Shown here: positions 33,647 through 43,172 of the stretch, piece by piece | Position numbering within the stretch: the stretch's first letter is position 1 | How the letters are laid out: every line of letters begins with the position of its first letter | Position numbers and translations under genes: made by a program | Assembly (NCBI RefSeq): GCF_040939785.1 | Contig: NZ_CP162553.1 | Coordinates: 6,157,001 to 6,221,000 of the forward strand | DNA from: Bradyrhizobium lupini | GTDB lineage: Bacteria; Pseudomonadota; Alphaproteobacteria; Rhizobiales; Xanthobacteraceae | Length of the DNA: 64,000 bases | Reading direction: 5' to 3' | The notes under the pieces: generated by a model | What the model was told of the DNA's origin: nothing | The model's input: the letters and a program-made list of their open reading frames with translations, nothing else | The model's database searches: none

Positions 33647-34573
33647 TCAGCTCGCGGTGAACGGTTCAGCGCTCCCCGCCGAAAGCTTGTAGATTTCGAG
33701 CGCGTCCGCATCCGCGCCTCGCGCGGCCTTGGCGAGCCTGAAAAGTTGTCCGGCAAGCGAGGCCATGGGTACCGGCGTCGACGTCGTCCGCGCGACATCG
33801 GCGACCGTATCGAGGTCCTTGAGCATCGTGGCGATGTGACCGAGCGGCGGTGAGTGAATGCCCTGGACCATCCGTGGCACGAACAGCTGCAGCGGAATGG
33901 AGTCCGCGAAGCCGCCGGCGAGTGCTTCGGGTAACCGGTTGGCGTCGATTCCGGCGTTGACGGCAAGGCGTGTTGCCTCCGCAAGAACAGCCATCGCGCA
34001 TCCGACGATCACCTGGTTGCATAGCTTTGTGGTCTGGCCGGCGCCGGTCGGGCCCATGTGGGTGAACCTGCGTGCCATGGCGAGCACGTAGGGGCGGACC
34101 CGCTCGATATTGCTGGCTTTTCCGCCGGCCATGATGGCAAGCGTGCCTTCCTCGGCCCCCTTGGTACCACCAGACACCGGCGCATCGATCCAGCCCGCGC
34201 CGTTCGCAGCTAACAATCGCGTTGCAAGGTCTCGTGCGGCGTCAGGATGGATCGACGAGAAGTCGACCACGAGCTTGCCCGCGCCGGGCGCAGTTGAGAT
34301 ACTCTCGGGCCCGAAGATCACCTCTTCCACGGCAGCCGCATCCGTCACGCACATGAAGACGATGTCGGAGCTCTCCATCAAGTCACGGGGGGTGGCTGCG
34401 CGCCTGGCACCCGCCTCGACGAGCGCGGCCATCTTCCCTTCCGAACGGTTCCAGACAGTGATCTGATGGCCGGCGTTGAGCAATCGCCGGCTCATCGGTG
34501 TCCCCATCAGTCCAAGGCCGAGATAGCCGAGCCGCTCGACGCCTTGCGGGTTTGTCTTGCTCGCTTCAGCCAT
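33647..34573 (-). CDS. NAD(P)-dependent dehydrogenase of the 3-hydroxyisobutyrate family
   Basis: The 308-residue beta-hydroxyacid dehydrogenase has GYLGLGLMGTPMSRRLLNAGH as its Rossmann motif, the substrate-binding DAPVSGGTKGAEEGTLAIMAGG, and the catalytic Lys in GAGQTTKLCNQVIVG. ATG 34573 is chosen because the longer reading extends back over the divergent promoter. Members reduce tartronate semialdehyde or oxidise 3-hydroxyisobutyrate and similar acids. It is encoded opposite the importer operon. Confidence 0.87.
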   Translation of the reverse strand: MAEASKTNPQGVERLGYLGLGLMGTPMSRRLLNAGHQITVWNRSEGKMAALVEAGARRAATPRDLMESSDIVFMCVTDAAAVEEVIFGPESISTAPGAGKLVVDFSSIHPDAARDLATRLLAANGAGWIDAPVSGGTKGAEEGTLAIMAGGKASNIERVRPYVLAMARRFTHMGPTGAGQTTKLCNQVIVGCAMAVLAEATRLAVNAGIDANRLPEALAGGFADSIPLQLFVPRMVQGIHSPPLGHIATMLKDLDTVADVARTTSTPVPMASLAGQLFRLAKAARGADADALEIYKLSAGSAEPFTAS

Positions 34574-34739
34574 AGGTTGCCTCCGTCTGCCGCCGCGCGA
34601 CGCTGCACTACCATACATGGCGTAACTCACGACGAAACCGCCCCGCCTGCATGGCTTGCTTGATTGTTTGAACCATGAAACATTTGCCGCGGTCGGGTTG
34701 GATGGCGCCGGTCGGCGCCCGGGCAGCGGAGTGGGCACG

Positions 34740-35723
34740 ATGCGAACCGTTTCGAAGTGGATCCTAGCTTTGGGGGCGGCAGCGGCCGTGAGCGCGAGCG
34801 CAGGCTCGTCATGGGCACAGCAGACAATTCGCGTCGGCTGGACGATTCCGGCCGAGGAATCCAAATACTGGATGATGCGCCGCCCGGCTGAGTTTCCCAA
34901 CATCGGCAAGGCCTACAACATCGAATGGACCCAGTTTCAGGGCACCGCTCCGATGACGCAGGCGTTGGCGGCGGGCGCGCTGGATTGCGCGACCCAGGCG
35001 CCGCTGTCGCTCGCCAACGGCGTGGTTGGCGGCAACCTCAAGGCCTACATCGTGGCGCAGCATGTCTTCGAGAAGGCCGGTGGTTTCTCGGTCTACTGGG
35101 CTGTCATGGACGACTCCCCGATCAAGACGATCGCCGATCTCAAAGGCAAGACGGTCGGAATCTCCGTGATCGGCGGCGGCACCCAAGGCCCGTTCAATCT
35201 GTTGCTGAAGCAGAATGGCATCGATCCGGCCAAGGACATCAAGCTGGTCGAGGTCGGCTTTGCCGTCTCCGAAGATGCGTTGCGGCAGGGCCGCGTCGAT
35301 GCGGTCAACATGAACCAGCCATTTGCCGCGCGCGCGGAGGCAAAGGGCGGCACGCGCAAACTGTTCTCGCTGTCGCAGGCGATGCCGAACATCGTGCACA
35401 TTCTGGAAGCCTGCCGTGCCGATTTCGTCGACAAGAACCCGGAACTGGTCAAGGCTTATGTGCGTGACATTACCTCCGGCATGAAGAAAGCGCTGGCGAA
35501 CCGCGAAGAGACGTTGAAGGCCGTCAACGAAGTTCTGAAGGCACCTATTCCGGTTCTCGAGACCTATCTGCTTAAGGACAACGATTTCGGCCGCGATCCG
35601 GGCGCGGCACCGAATTTCCCCGCGATCCAGAAGATGCTGGACATCTACGCGGAGACAGGGATGCTGCCAAAATTGGATGTCGCGCAATTCAAGCATTCGA
35701 CGATTGTCGCTCCGCTGCAATAG
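34740..35723 (+). CDS. NitT/TauT-type ABC transporter substrate-binding protein
   Basis: Periplasmic binding protein of 327 residues with a signal peptide cleaved near SSWAQQ (about residue 26). It is an SsuA/NMT1-like type II fold: RVGWTIPAEESKYWMM, LAAGALDCATQAPLSLANG, IKTIADLKGKTVGISVIGGGTQG. It feeds the permeases at 38460 and 39242. The class carries sulfonates, nitrate, pyrimidines and aromatic acids, so the substrate is not fixed by sequence. Confidence 0.88.
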   Translation: MRTVSKWILALGAAAAVSASAGSSWAQQTIRVGWTIPAEESKYWMMRRPAEFPNIGKAYNIEWTQFQGTAPMTQALAAGALDCATQAPLSLANGVVGGNLKAYIVAQHVFEKAGGFSVYWAVMDDSPIKTIADLKGKTVGISVIGGGTQGPFNLLLKQNGIDPAKDIKLVEVGFAVSEDALRQGRVDAVNMNQPFAARAEAKGGTRKLFSLSQAMPNIVHILEACRADFVDKNPELVKAYVRDITSGMKKALANREETLKAVNEVLKAPIPVLETYLLKDNDFGRDPGAAPNFPAIQKMLDIYAETGMLPKLDVAQFKHSTIVAPLQ

Positions 35724-35801
35724 GCGATCGGGCGAATGAACCGAGCGAGAACGTCGCCGCGTCCAGGATGATCCGGGACGTTGCATGAAGAAGATGCACG
35801 T

Positions 35802-37496
35802 ATGAAGAAGCTCCGATCTCGGATCACGACGGATGGCCTCGACCGGGCTCCGCACCGCGCGTTCATGCGCGCCATGGGGCTCGACGACGCTGCGATTGCC
35901 AAGCCGATGGTCGGCGTCGTCAGCATGAAGGGCGAGCAGACGCCCTGCAACATGACGCACGACTTTCAGGTCGCAGCGGCCAAGACCGGTATCGAAGAGG
36001 CCGGCGGCACGCCGCGCGAGTTTTCGACCGTGTCGGTTTCCGACGGTATCAGCATGAATCACGAAGGGATGAAGTTCTCCCTTTTTTCGCGGGAGCTGAT
36101 CGCCGACTCGATCGAAGCCGTGGTCCATGGTCTCGCCTACGATGCACTGATCGGATACGGTGGATGCGACAAGACGCTTCCCGGCGTGATGATGGGCATG
36201 GTCCGTTGCAACGTCCCGTCCATTTTCATCTATGGCGGCAGCGCGCTGCCGGGCCGCATGGACGGGCAGACCCTCACCGTGCTCGACTCCTACGAGGCTG
36301 TCGGCAGCTTCATGACTGGAGAGATCGACGGCGCCACGCTCGAGCGGATCGAGCGGGCCTGCCTGCCGACCATCGGCGCGTGCGCCGGCCAATTCACTGC
36401 CAACACCATGGGGATGGTGTCGGAGGCGATGGGCCTCACCATTCCCAATGTGTCGATGGTGCCGGGTGTCTATGCCGAGCGCGCGCAGATATCCAAGCGG
36501 GCCGGCCGCCTCATCATGGAGATGCTGGAGCGCGGCGGGCCGTTGCCGCGCGACGTCGTGACGCGGAAATCCCTGGAAAACGGTGCGGCGATAGTGGCTG
36601 CCACGGGCGGTTCGACCAATGCTGCGCTGCATCTGCCGGCGATTGCGAACGAGGCCGGGATCGCATTCACGATCGACGATGTCGGCGAGGTTTTTGCCAG
36701 GACGCCGCTGATCGGAAACCTGCGGCCTGGAGGCAAATATACGGCGAAGGATGTCTACGACGTCGGCGGCGCTGCCGTGGTGATCCGGGAACTGATCCAG
36801 AGCGGGCATATTGATGGCAGTTGCCTGTCGATCACGGGCCGTACACTTGCCGAAGAGTATGGCGCCGCCAACCCTCCTGACGGAGAGGTCGTTTACGCGG
36901 CTCGCGCGCCGATCATGCCAGATGGCGGTGTGGCAGTGCTGAAGGGAAACCTCTGCCCTGATGGTGCGGTAATCAAGGTTGCGGGGCTGAAGAGCCAGTT
37001 GTTCGAAGGCGTGGCGCGCATCTTCGAAGACGAAGAAGCTTGTGTCGCAGCGGTTCGAGACCGCAGCTACAAGGCGGGCGATGTGCTTGTGATCCGCAAT
37101 GAAGGGCCGGTGGGTGGCCCCGGCATGCGCGAAATGCTCGGCGTCACCGCGCTGATCTATGGCCAGGGCATGGGCGAGAAGGTGGCCCTGATCACGGATG
37201 GACGGTTCTCCGGCGCCACGCGAGGAATGTGCATCGGCTATGTGTCTCCCGAGGCCTTCGTCGGCGGTCCGCTGGCGCTGGTACGCGATGGCGACAGGAT
37301 TCGGATTGATGCCGCGAACCGGCGGATGGACATGCTGATCGACGAGCAGGAACTCGCTGCTCGCCGACACGATTGGAAGCCGCGTCCGCCTCGTCACCGT
37401 GCCGGTGCCCTCGCCAAATATGCGCGATTGGTTGGCCAGGCACCGGGCGGAGCCGTCACGCATGAGGGCCCGGCAGAATGGCCCTGGTTCGGATGA
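35802..37496 (+). CDS. ilvD: IlvD/Edd-family dihydroxy-acid dehydratase
   Basis: The Fe-S dehydratase has 564 residues. Cluster-ligand cysteines are visible at C49 (QTPCNMTH), C122 ([11 protein letters not shown]) and C194 ([13 protein letters not shown]), with the carbamylation-type Lys at 124. The C-terminal stretch [12 protein letters not shown] and [15 protein letters not shown] is complete. It sits inside the ABC importer operon, between the binding protein and the ATPase. That suggests a catabolic dehydratase acting on the imported compound rather than housekeeping branched-chain synthesis; this is inferred from context. Confidence 0.88.
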   Translation: MKKLRSRITTDGLDRAPHRAFMRAMGLDDAAIAKPMVGVVSMKGEQTPCNMTHDFQVAAAKTGIEEAGGTPREFSTVSVSDGISMNHEGMKFSLFSRELIADSIEAVVHGLAYDALIGYGGCDKTLPGVMMGMVRCNVPSIFIYGGSALPGRMDGQTLTVLDSYEAVGSFMTGEIDGATLERIERACLPTIGACAGQFTANTMGMVSEAMGLTIPNVSMVPGVYAERAQISKRAGRLIMEMLERGGPLPRDVVTRKSLENGAAIVAATGGSTNAALHLPAIANEAGIAFTIDDVGEVFARTPLIGNLRPGGKYTAKDVYDVGGAAVVIRELIQSGHIDGSCLSITGRTLAEEYGAANPPDGEVVYAARAPIMPDGGVAVLKGNLCPDGAVIKVAGLKSQLFEGVARIFEDEEACVAAVRDRSYKAGDVLVIRNEGPVGGPGMREMLGVTALIYGQGMGEKVALITDGRFSGATRGMCIGYVSPEAFVGGPLALVRDGDRIRIDAANRRMDMLIDEQELAARRHDWKPRPPRHRAGALAKYARLVGQAPGGAVTHEGPAEWPWFG

Positions 37497-37617
37497 CGCG
37501 GCGAAGCTGGCCCCAAAAAGCCCGTGGTCTGGCAAGTTTCTTGCTAAGCTCGCGTCGCTGACGGAGGATGTTCAGCAAGCCTGTTGCGCAGGGTTCGCGC
37601 GAATGAAGTGAGACGGG

Positions 37618-38463
37618 ATGAAGGTAGTGCCTTCGAGATCGAGCGAATGGATGAGACCGGTGACGCCGCAAAAACCGGCTTCTGCAATCATCGAGATCGA
37701 GAGCGTCTCGCAGGTATTTCAGACCTCGGCGCGCAAGGACCATGTGGCGCTATCGGACATCTCGCTGGCGATCGAGGAGGGAGCCTTCGTCTCCATCCTT
37801 GGTCCGTCCGGCTGCGGCAAGTCGACATTGCTTTACGTCGTCGGCGGCTTCGTCAGCCCGACCAGCGGCTCAGCAAAGATCAGGGGACGGACGATCACGG
37901 GACCAGGGCCGGATCGCGGTCCGGTGTTCCAGGAGTTCGCGTTGTTTCCGTGGAAGACCGTGCTGGGCAACGTGATGTACGGCCCTCGCCAGCAGGGCGT
38001 GCGCACCACCGAGGCGGAAGCACAGAGCCGGGCTTTGATCGAAATGGTCGGGCTCAAGGGCTATGAGAACTTCTACCCCAAGGAACTGTCCGGCGGCATG
38101 AAGCAGCGCGTGGCATTGGCTCGAACGCTTGCTTACCATCCTGAGGTTCTTTTGATGGACGAGCCGTTCGGCGCGCTCGATGCTCACACGCGAACGCGGC
38201 TGCAGAACGACCTGTTGAACATCTGGGAGCGTGATCGCAAGACGGTGCTGTTCGTCACGCATTCGGTCGACGAAGCAGTTTTCCTGTCGGACAAAGTCGT
38301 GATGATGTCGAAATCGCCCGGCCGCATCCGCGAGGTGATCGACATCGATCTGCCGCGGCCGCGCCGCCGCAGCGAGCTGCTGCTGGACCCTCGCTACCAG
38401 AAATACGTCGTCGATATCGAGCGGATGTTCGACGAGACCGACCCTGTCGGGTCTCCCTCATGA
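37618..38463 (+). CDS. NitT/TauT-type ABC transporter ATP-binding protein
   Basis: ATPase of 281 residues. Walker A is GPSGCGKST (residues 62-70), the signature is LSGGMKQRVALAR, Walker B is VLLMDEPFGALD, and the H-loop is VLFVTHSVDEAVFLSDKV. The C-terminus fits SsuB/TauB-type proteins. ATG 37618 is used; an internal ATG at codon 12 is an alternative. The stop overlaps the permease start (ATGA). Confidence 0.92.
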   Translation: MKVVPSRSSEWMRPVTPQKPASAIIEIESVSQVFQTSARKDHVALSDISLAIEEGAFVSILGPSGCGKSTLLYVVGGFVSPTSGSAKIRGRTITGPGPDRGPVFQEFALFPWKTVLGNVMYGPRQQGVRTTEAEAQSRALIEMVGLKGYENFYPKELSGGMKQRVALARTLAYHPEVLLMDEPFGALDAHTRTRLQNDLLNIWERDRKTVLFVTHSVDEAVFLSDKVVMMSKSPGRIREVIDIDLPRPRRRSELLLDPRYQKYVVDIERMFDETDPVGSPS

Positions 38464-39245
38464 TATCGCCCTCCGCCTTGGCGAGACGGGCTGCCCCGGT
38501 GCTTGCCTGCATCGGATTGCTCGCGATCTGGCAGGCGGCGTCCCTCGCGTTGAAGAATGACAGCTTTCCGACGGCGATCGAAGCAATTCGGGCGATTCCG
38601 GACATTCTTGGTGACAGGGAATCTCTGATCAACATCCTGGCCTCGCTCCGCCGCATGGCGGTCGGATTTGGCATAGCGGTATCGGTTTCGATCCCACTCG
38701 GCCTGTTGATGGGCCGCAGCCGGGCCGTCGCGGCCTTCTTCAATCCGCTCCTGATGGTGATCTACCCGGTGCCGAAGGCCGCCTTGATGCCGATCATCAT
38801 GCTGTGGCTCGGCGTCGGTGACATCACGAAGACGCTGGTGATCTTCCTCGGCGTCAGCCTGCCCGTGATCTATCACAGCTTCGAGGGCGCCAAGGCGGTG
38901 GAAGAGAAGATGCTATGGTCGGGCGCGGCGATGGGGCTTTCGCCTGCGCAACGGCTGGTCCGGATCGTATTGCCGGCGGCGCTGCCGGAAATTCTGACCG
39001 GTTGCCGCACCGGACTCGTGCTGGCGCTGATCACGATGATCACCAGCGAGATGATCGCGCGTCAGTCCGGCGCCGGCAACATCCTGTTCAATGCACTCGA
39101 CATGGGCCAATACGACACCGTCTTTGCGATGATCATCATCGTCGGCGCGATGGGAATCTGCCTGGATGCATTCTTCGAGCGGGTCCGCGCAAGGCTGGTG
39201 CGCTGGTCCGAACCGCAGTTCGACTTGCCCTTGAGCTTCTCATGA
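38460..39245 (+). CDS. ABC transporter permease (NitT/TauT type), first subunit
   Basis: Inner-membrane permease of 261 residues with about six spans. The EAA coupling loop reads KMLWSGAAMGLSPAQRLVRIVLPAALPEILTG. It overlaps the ATPase at the 5' end and the second permease at the 3' end by four bases each, so the importer is translated as a unit. Two different permeases imply a heterodimeric channel. Confidence 0.9.
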   Translation: MISPSALARRAAPVLACIGLLAIWQAASLALKNDSFPTAIEAIRAIPDILGDRESLINILASLRRMAVGFGIAVSVSIPLGLLMGRSRAVAAFFNPLLMVIYPVPKAALMPIIMLWLGVGDITKTLVIFLGVSLPVIYHSFEGAKAVEEKMLWSGAAMGLSPAQRLVRIVLPAALPEILTGCRTGLVLALITMITSEMIARQSGAGNILFNALDMGQYDTVFAMIIIVGAMGICLDAFFERVRARLVRWSEPQFDLPLSFS

Positions 39246-40009
39246 TGCCGCAGCTTCGCTCCACCAGCATCATCCTTGGGCTCGCGCCGATCGTGCTGGT
39301 GATCGCGCTGTGGCAGGGCCTCGTATCATTTGGCTTCGCGCCTGCGGTTTTGCTGCCGCCGCCGGGATACGTCTTCGGCAGGCTGTTCCAGCAACTCGTG
39401 ACATGGACGTTTCAGCAGGAGATCGCGGCGACCCTGATCCGGTTGTTTGCCGGCTTCGCGATTGCGGTCGTGCTCGGCGTCAGCATCGGCATCGCCGCCG
39501 CCGCCAGTCCGGCTATCAACGCCGTGGTCCGGCCGATCGTGCGCGTGCTGGCGCCGTTGCCCAAGGTCGCGCTCTATCCAGCATTGCTGCTGCTGCTCGG
39601 CTTCGGTCATGGATCGAAGATCACCCTGGTGGCGGCGGATGCACTTTTTCCCATTTTGTTGTCTACCTATTATGGCGCGTCAACGGTGGAGCAGAAGCTG
39701 ATCTGGTCGGCCATGGCGGCGGGAACGCCGCGCTATCAGATCCTGTTTAAGGTGGTGCTGCCGGCGGCGATGCCGTCGATCCTGACCGGTTGCCGGATCG
39801 GCCTTGTCATTTCCTGCATCGTGGTGTTTCTGGCCGAGATGATCACGTCGAGTGACGGGCTCGGACATGTGCTCGTCACGGCGGCCCGGACCTTTCAGGC
39901 CGTCGATATGTTCGTGCCGCTGATCACGATCTCGCTGCTGGGCCTGATCCTGAATGGCCTGCTCGGGGCCGTGCGCGCGTACCTGCTGCGGGGTTTCCCC
40001 GAAGCATGA
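39242..40009 (+). CDS. ABC transporter permease (NitT/TauT type), second subunit
   Basis: A 255-residue permease with the EAA loop KLIWSAMAAGTPRYQILFKVVLPAAMPSILTG and about six hydrophobic spans. Two consecutive ATGs (39242, 39245) are possible starts; the first overlaps the upstream stop. The gene ends 36 bases before the NicX-like gene, which is probably in the same transcript. Confidence 0.9.
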   Translation: MMPQLRSTSIILGLAPIVLVIALWQGLVSFGFAPAVLLPPPGYVFGRLFQQLVTWTFQQEIAATLIRLFAGFAIAVVLGVSIGIAAAASPAINAVVRPIVRVLAPLPKVALYPALLLLLGFGHGSKITLVAADALFPILLSTYYGASTVEQKLIWSAMAAGTPRYQILFKVVLPAAMPSILTGCRIGLVISCIVVFLAEMITSSDGLGHVLVTAARTFQAVDMFVPLITISLLGLILNGLLGAVRAYLLRGFPEA

Positions 40010-40045
40010 AGTGACGAAGAAGAAACCAGAAGACCGGAGTAGACC

Positions 40046-41092
40046 ATGCTGGCTGATCGCATCGAAGCAAAATGGATCGACGCATTTTGCGAGATTTTTG
40101 AGCGATGCGCGGTGAAGGCGGGTGATACCGCGGCGATCCTCTCGGAAACCCAGTCACGTGCGTTGAATGTTCACCTGGCGGAGCTCGCGCTGCTGCGCCT
40201 GGGCGCGCGACCGTTTCACGTGGTCATGCCGACCCCGCGTAACCGGAATATCGTTCCGGTTCGCTCGACAGGGGCGAGCGAGGCGATCCAGCGGCTCGGC
40301 CCGGTCATCACCGCGCTTCAACAGGCCGGCTTTGTGGTGGATTGCACCATCGAGGGCCTGATGCATGCGGTGGAGACACCCGAGATCCTCAAAGCCGGCG
40401 CGCGCATCCTGGTGATCTCCAACGAGCATCCCGAAGCGCTGGAGCGGATGGTGCCGGATTCCGCGCTCGAGAAGCGCGTTCGCGCGGCGGCGAAGATGCT
40501 GCGCGGGACCAAGCGGATGCGGGTGACGTCAAAAGCCGGCACGGCGCTCGACGTCGATATGGTCGGCGCGTCCACGGTCGGCGTTTGGGGCTGGACGGAC
40601 AAGCCCGGTACGCTGGCGCATTGGCCCGGGGGCATCGTCGTCAGCTTCCCCAAGAGCGGAACGATCAACGGCACGCTGGTGATGGCGCCCGGCGACATCA
40701 ACCTGACCTTCAAGCGTTACCTGACCTCGCCGGTGAAGATGACACTGAAGGACGATTATGTTGTCGAGCTGGAAGGCGAGGGCACGGATGCCGCAATGAT
40801 GCGTGCCTATCTTGCCGCCTGGGGCGATCGGGAAGCCTATGCGGTGTCGCATGTCGGCTTCGGCATGAATCCCGGCGCGCGCTACGAGGCGCTGTCGATG
40901 TATGACCAGCGCGACACCAACGGCACGGAAATCCGTGCCGTCTCCGGCAACTTCCTGTTCTCGACCGGTGCCAACGAATTCGCCGGCCGTTACACGGCGG
41001 GCCATTTCGATCTGCCGATGATGGGGACGACGATCGAGCTCGATGGGGCCGCCGTGGTGCGTGAAGGGGTGCTGCAGGACGTCTTCGGCTAG
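40046..41092 (+). CDS. NicX-like 2,5-dihydroxypyridine 5,6-dioxygenase family protein
   Basis: The 348-residue product resembles the unusual Fe(II) dioxygenase NicX, which opens the 2,5-dihydroxypyridine ring in nicotinate degradation and has an M29 aminopeptidase-like fold. Candidate metal ligands are His269 in AVSHVGFGMNPGA and His320/Asp322 in TAGHFDLPMMG, close to the His-His-Asp spacing described for NicX. The N-terminal half (MLADRIEAKWIDAFCEIFERC) also fits. Being last in the importer operon suggests an N-heteroaromatic substrate. A different ring substrate or a hydrolase role cannot be excluded. Confidence 0.7.
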   Translation: MLADRIEAKWIDAFCEIFERCAVKAGDTAAILSETQSRALNVHLAELALLRLGARPFHVVMPTPRNRNIVPVRSTGASEAIQRLGPVITALQQAGFVVDCTIEGLMHAVETPEILKAGARILVISNEHPEALERMVPDSALEKRVRAAAKMLRGTKRMRVTSKAGTALDVDMVGASTVGVWGWTDKPGTLAHWPGGIVVSFPKSGTINGTLVMAPGDINLTFKRYLTSPVKMTLKDDYVVELEGEGTDAAMMRAYLAAWGDREAYAVSHVGFGMNPGARYEALSMYDQRDTNGTEIRAVSGNFLFSTGANEFAGRYTAGHFDLPMMGTTIELDGAAVVREGVLQDVFG

Positions 41093-42080
41093 TTCCGATC
41101 GAGCACCGGCGGGCGAGCCAGGTCAAAGTGACGGAGCAGGTCGACCATGGCCTGAAGCCGTTTTGCCCGATAGGCGTCGATGTCCATACCTGAATAATCG
41201 AGAAAGCCTGCGCCCGTTCGCAGGCCGATCCGGCCGTCGCGCATGTTCCGCGAAATGACCTCCGGTGCACGATAGCGGTCGCTGCCGAGTGCGCCCTCGA
41301 GATAGCGGCTGGCGTAGTACAAAATGTCGCCGCCACCCCAGTCGATGAATTCGAGCAGCCCAAGCACGGCGTAGCGGAAGCCGAAACCGTAGCGGATCGC
41401 CTTGTCGATGTCTTCTGCGCTGGCGACGCCTTCTTCGACCATGCGCGCAGCCTCGTTCATTGCCAGCGCCTGGATGCGCGGGACGATGAAGCCGGAGTCG
41501 CTGCGCAGACCACCGGGACCTTGCCGATGCCTTCGAGTAGCGCCTTGACCGCCTCGATGATGCCTGGATCGGTGGCTTTGCCTGGCGAAACCTCGACCAG
41601 CGGGATCAGATAGGCCGGATTGAGCCAGTGCACATTAAGGAAGCGGCGAGGATTCACAATCGCGCCCGAGAGATCGTCGACGAGGATGGCCGACGTCGTC
41701 GATGCGATGATCGTATCGGGGCCGACTTGTTTTGAGGCCGCCCCCAGCACGTCCCGCTTCAGCTCGACGATCTCGGGGACGCCTTCGAAGACTATTCCGG
41801 CATCGCACAGTGCCGCATCGCTCTGGCTGGCCGGCACCACCGAGACCCGCGCGATCAGCGGATCGACATCCGCCTCGGTCAGTAGCCCCAGCTTCGCCAG
41901 GTTGGCAAAGGTCTTGCTGACTTCGCCGAGCGCATCTGCCTCCAGCCTGGCGAAATCTTCGGCTGAACGGGCCTTGATGTCGATCATCGTGACCATATGC
42001 CCGGCATAAGCAAACGCGACGGCGATGCCGCGGCCCATGCGGCCGGCCCCGAGACAGGCGATTGTGGCTCGGTTGGTCAT
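41089..42080 (-). pseudogene. 3-hydroxyacyl-CoA dehydrogenase, split by one-base frameshift
   Basis: The N-terminal half is a Rossmann domain (TIACLGAGRMGRGIAVAFAYAGH) with the family's NVHWLNPAYLIPLVEVSPG. It derails at GKVPVVCAATPAS. Adding one base near 41503 restores VC-x-SDSGFIVPRIQALAMNEAARM and joins the C-terminal domain (KAIRYGFGFRYAVLGLLEFIDWGG). The full protein would be about 330 residues. It ends the minus-strand operon and would oxidise the 3-hydroxyacyl-CoA intermediate. It is non-functional as written unless the shift is a sequence error. Confidence 0.82.
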
Positions 42081-42083
42081 CGG

Positions 42084-43172
42084 TCAAAATCCCTTGCGAA
42101 GAAGCGTCTGCAAAGCGGCCTTGTCGAGATTGCCGAGGCCCAGCGTCTCGAGGGTTCGGCCGCCTTGCGTAAAATCCTCACCGCAGATTGCGCCACCGAT
42201 GGCCAGAAATCCCTTGGCCAGCGGCGTAGCCACGCCCGCCAGGCCGGCGACAGAGACCAGCAGCGATAGCCCAAGCCGCAAATCCTCTCTCATGTAGCGG
42301 TGCTCAGTCAGCACGATCCGCTCGCGCCAGTCGCCGGAATCGGTCAGCCGGTCGTGCGAGCCGCGGCCATACATCCAGATCTCGCCTTCCTTGGCATAGT
42401 GATGGGCGAGCGGAAAATGCGGTGCGCCATACCCGAGCGCCTCACGCACGGCCATCCGTTCGGCATCGAGCGCGTCGGTGACACGGCGAATCGCGGCTTG
42501 CGTTCCTTCCTTGTGGATGTCCCACTTCTCGAAATGCTCGATCGGGCCAGCATTCATCACGATCAGCGGCGGATGGATAATCGGGCCTGCATTCATCAGC
42601 GCACCGGAGAGAGCATCTCCGCACGGCTCGACCGCGCCGGGGAAAGCCTGTCCGATCACCTCAAGTGCGCGCGGCGCCTGATCGAGCGGGAGAACGCCGA
42701 CCGGCAGTCGCTTGGCGCGGATGGTGATCGCCACCTCGAATGGTCCGTGCTTGCGGGTCAGCCAGGGCAAGGTCCCGGTTTCGGCAAAGCACGCCTTGGC
42801 GTGGTTGCCGGCATCCCGCGCAGCCTGGGCGAAGATCATCGAGCCGAACGTGGCCGGCGGCAGAAACACGACCTGTCCATCCCGCAGATGTGGAGCAAGC
42901 AGGCGCGCGATATCAGTCTGCGCGAAGGCGGGGGCGGGGCACAGGATCAGCTCTACGCCCTTGACGGCCTCGGCGATGCCGGTCGTCACCAGCGCCAATT
43001 TCACGTCGTGACGGCCGTTATGATCCTTCACCAGGATGCGCGAGCCGGCGGCGCGATGTGCTGCGACCTGATCCGCGTCGCGGCGCCAGAGCCGGACCTC
43101 ATGTCCTGACAGCGCCAAATCGCCCGCGGCCGCGAAAGAGCCGTTTCCCCCACCCAGAACCGCAATCTTCAA
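42084..43172 (-). CDS. NAD/NADP octopine/nopaline dehydrogenase family protein
   Basis: The 362-residue product opens with MKIAVLGGGNGSFAAAGDLALSGHEVRLWRR, a Rossmann motif. A C-terminal all-helical domain follows with MNAGPIIHPPLIVMNAGPIEH, typical of octopine/opine dehydrogenases, including the catalytic His region. Such enzymes reductively couple or split N-(carboxyalkyl) amino acids, or act on hydroxy acids. Here it overlaps the acyl-CoA ligase and precedes the hydroxyacyl-CoA dehydrogenase, an unusual setting. The substrate is unknown. Confidence 0.82.
   Translation of the reverse strand: MKIAVLGGGNGSFAAAGDLALSGHEVRLWRRDADQVAAHRAAGSRILVKDHNGRHDVKLALVTTGIAEAVKGVELILCPAPAFAQTDIARLLAPHLRDGQVVFLPPATFGSMIFAQAARDAGNHAKACFAETGTLPWLTRKHGPFEVAITIRAKRLPVGVLPLDQAPRALEVIGQAFPGAVEPCGDALSGALMNAGPIIHPPLIVMNAGPIEHFEKWDIHKEGTQAAIRRVTDALDAERMAVREALGYGAPHFPLAHHYAKEGEIWMYGRGSHDRLTDSGDWRERIVLTEHRYMREDLRLGLSLLVSVAGLAGVATPLAKGFLAIGGAICGEDFTQGGRTLETLGLGNLDKAALQTLLRKGF

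Noticed and set aside
35802..37496. Housekeeping branched-chain amino acid ilvD
   Set aside because: The family is right, but its place inside an ABC importer operon makes a catabolic role more likely; kept as IlvD/Edd family only.
34809..37535. A 908-codon open frame on the minus strand
   Set aside because: It lies opposite the binding-protein and ilvD genes, has no recognisable domain and a composition rich in Arg, His and Asp typical of antisense frames in high-GC DNA.
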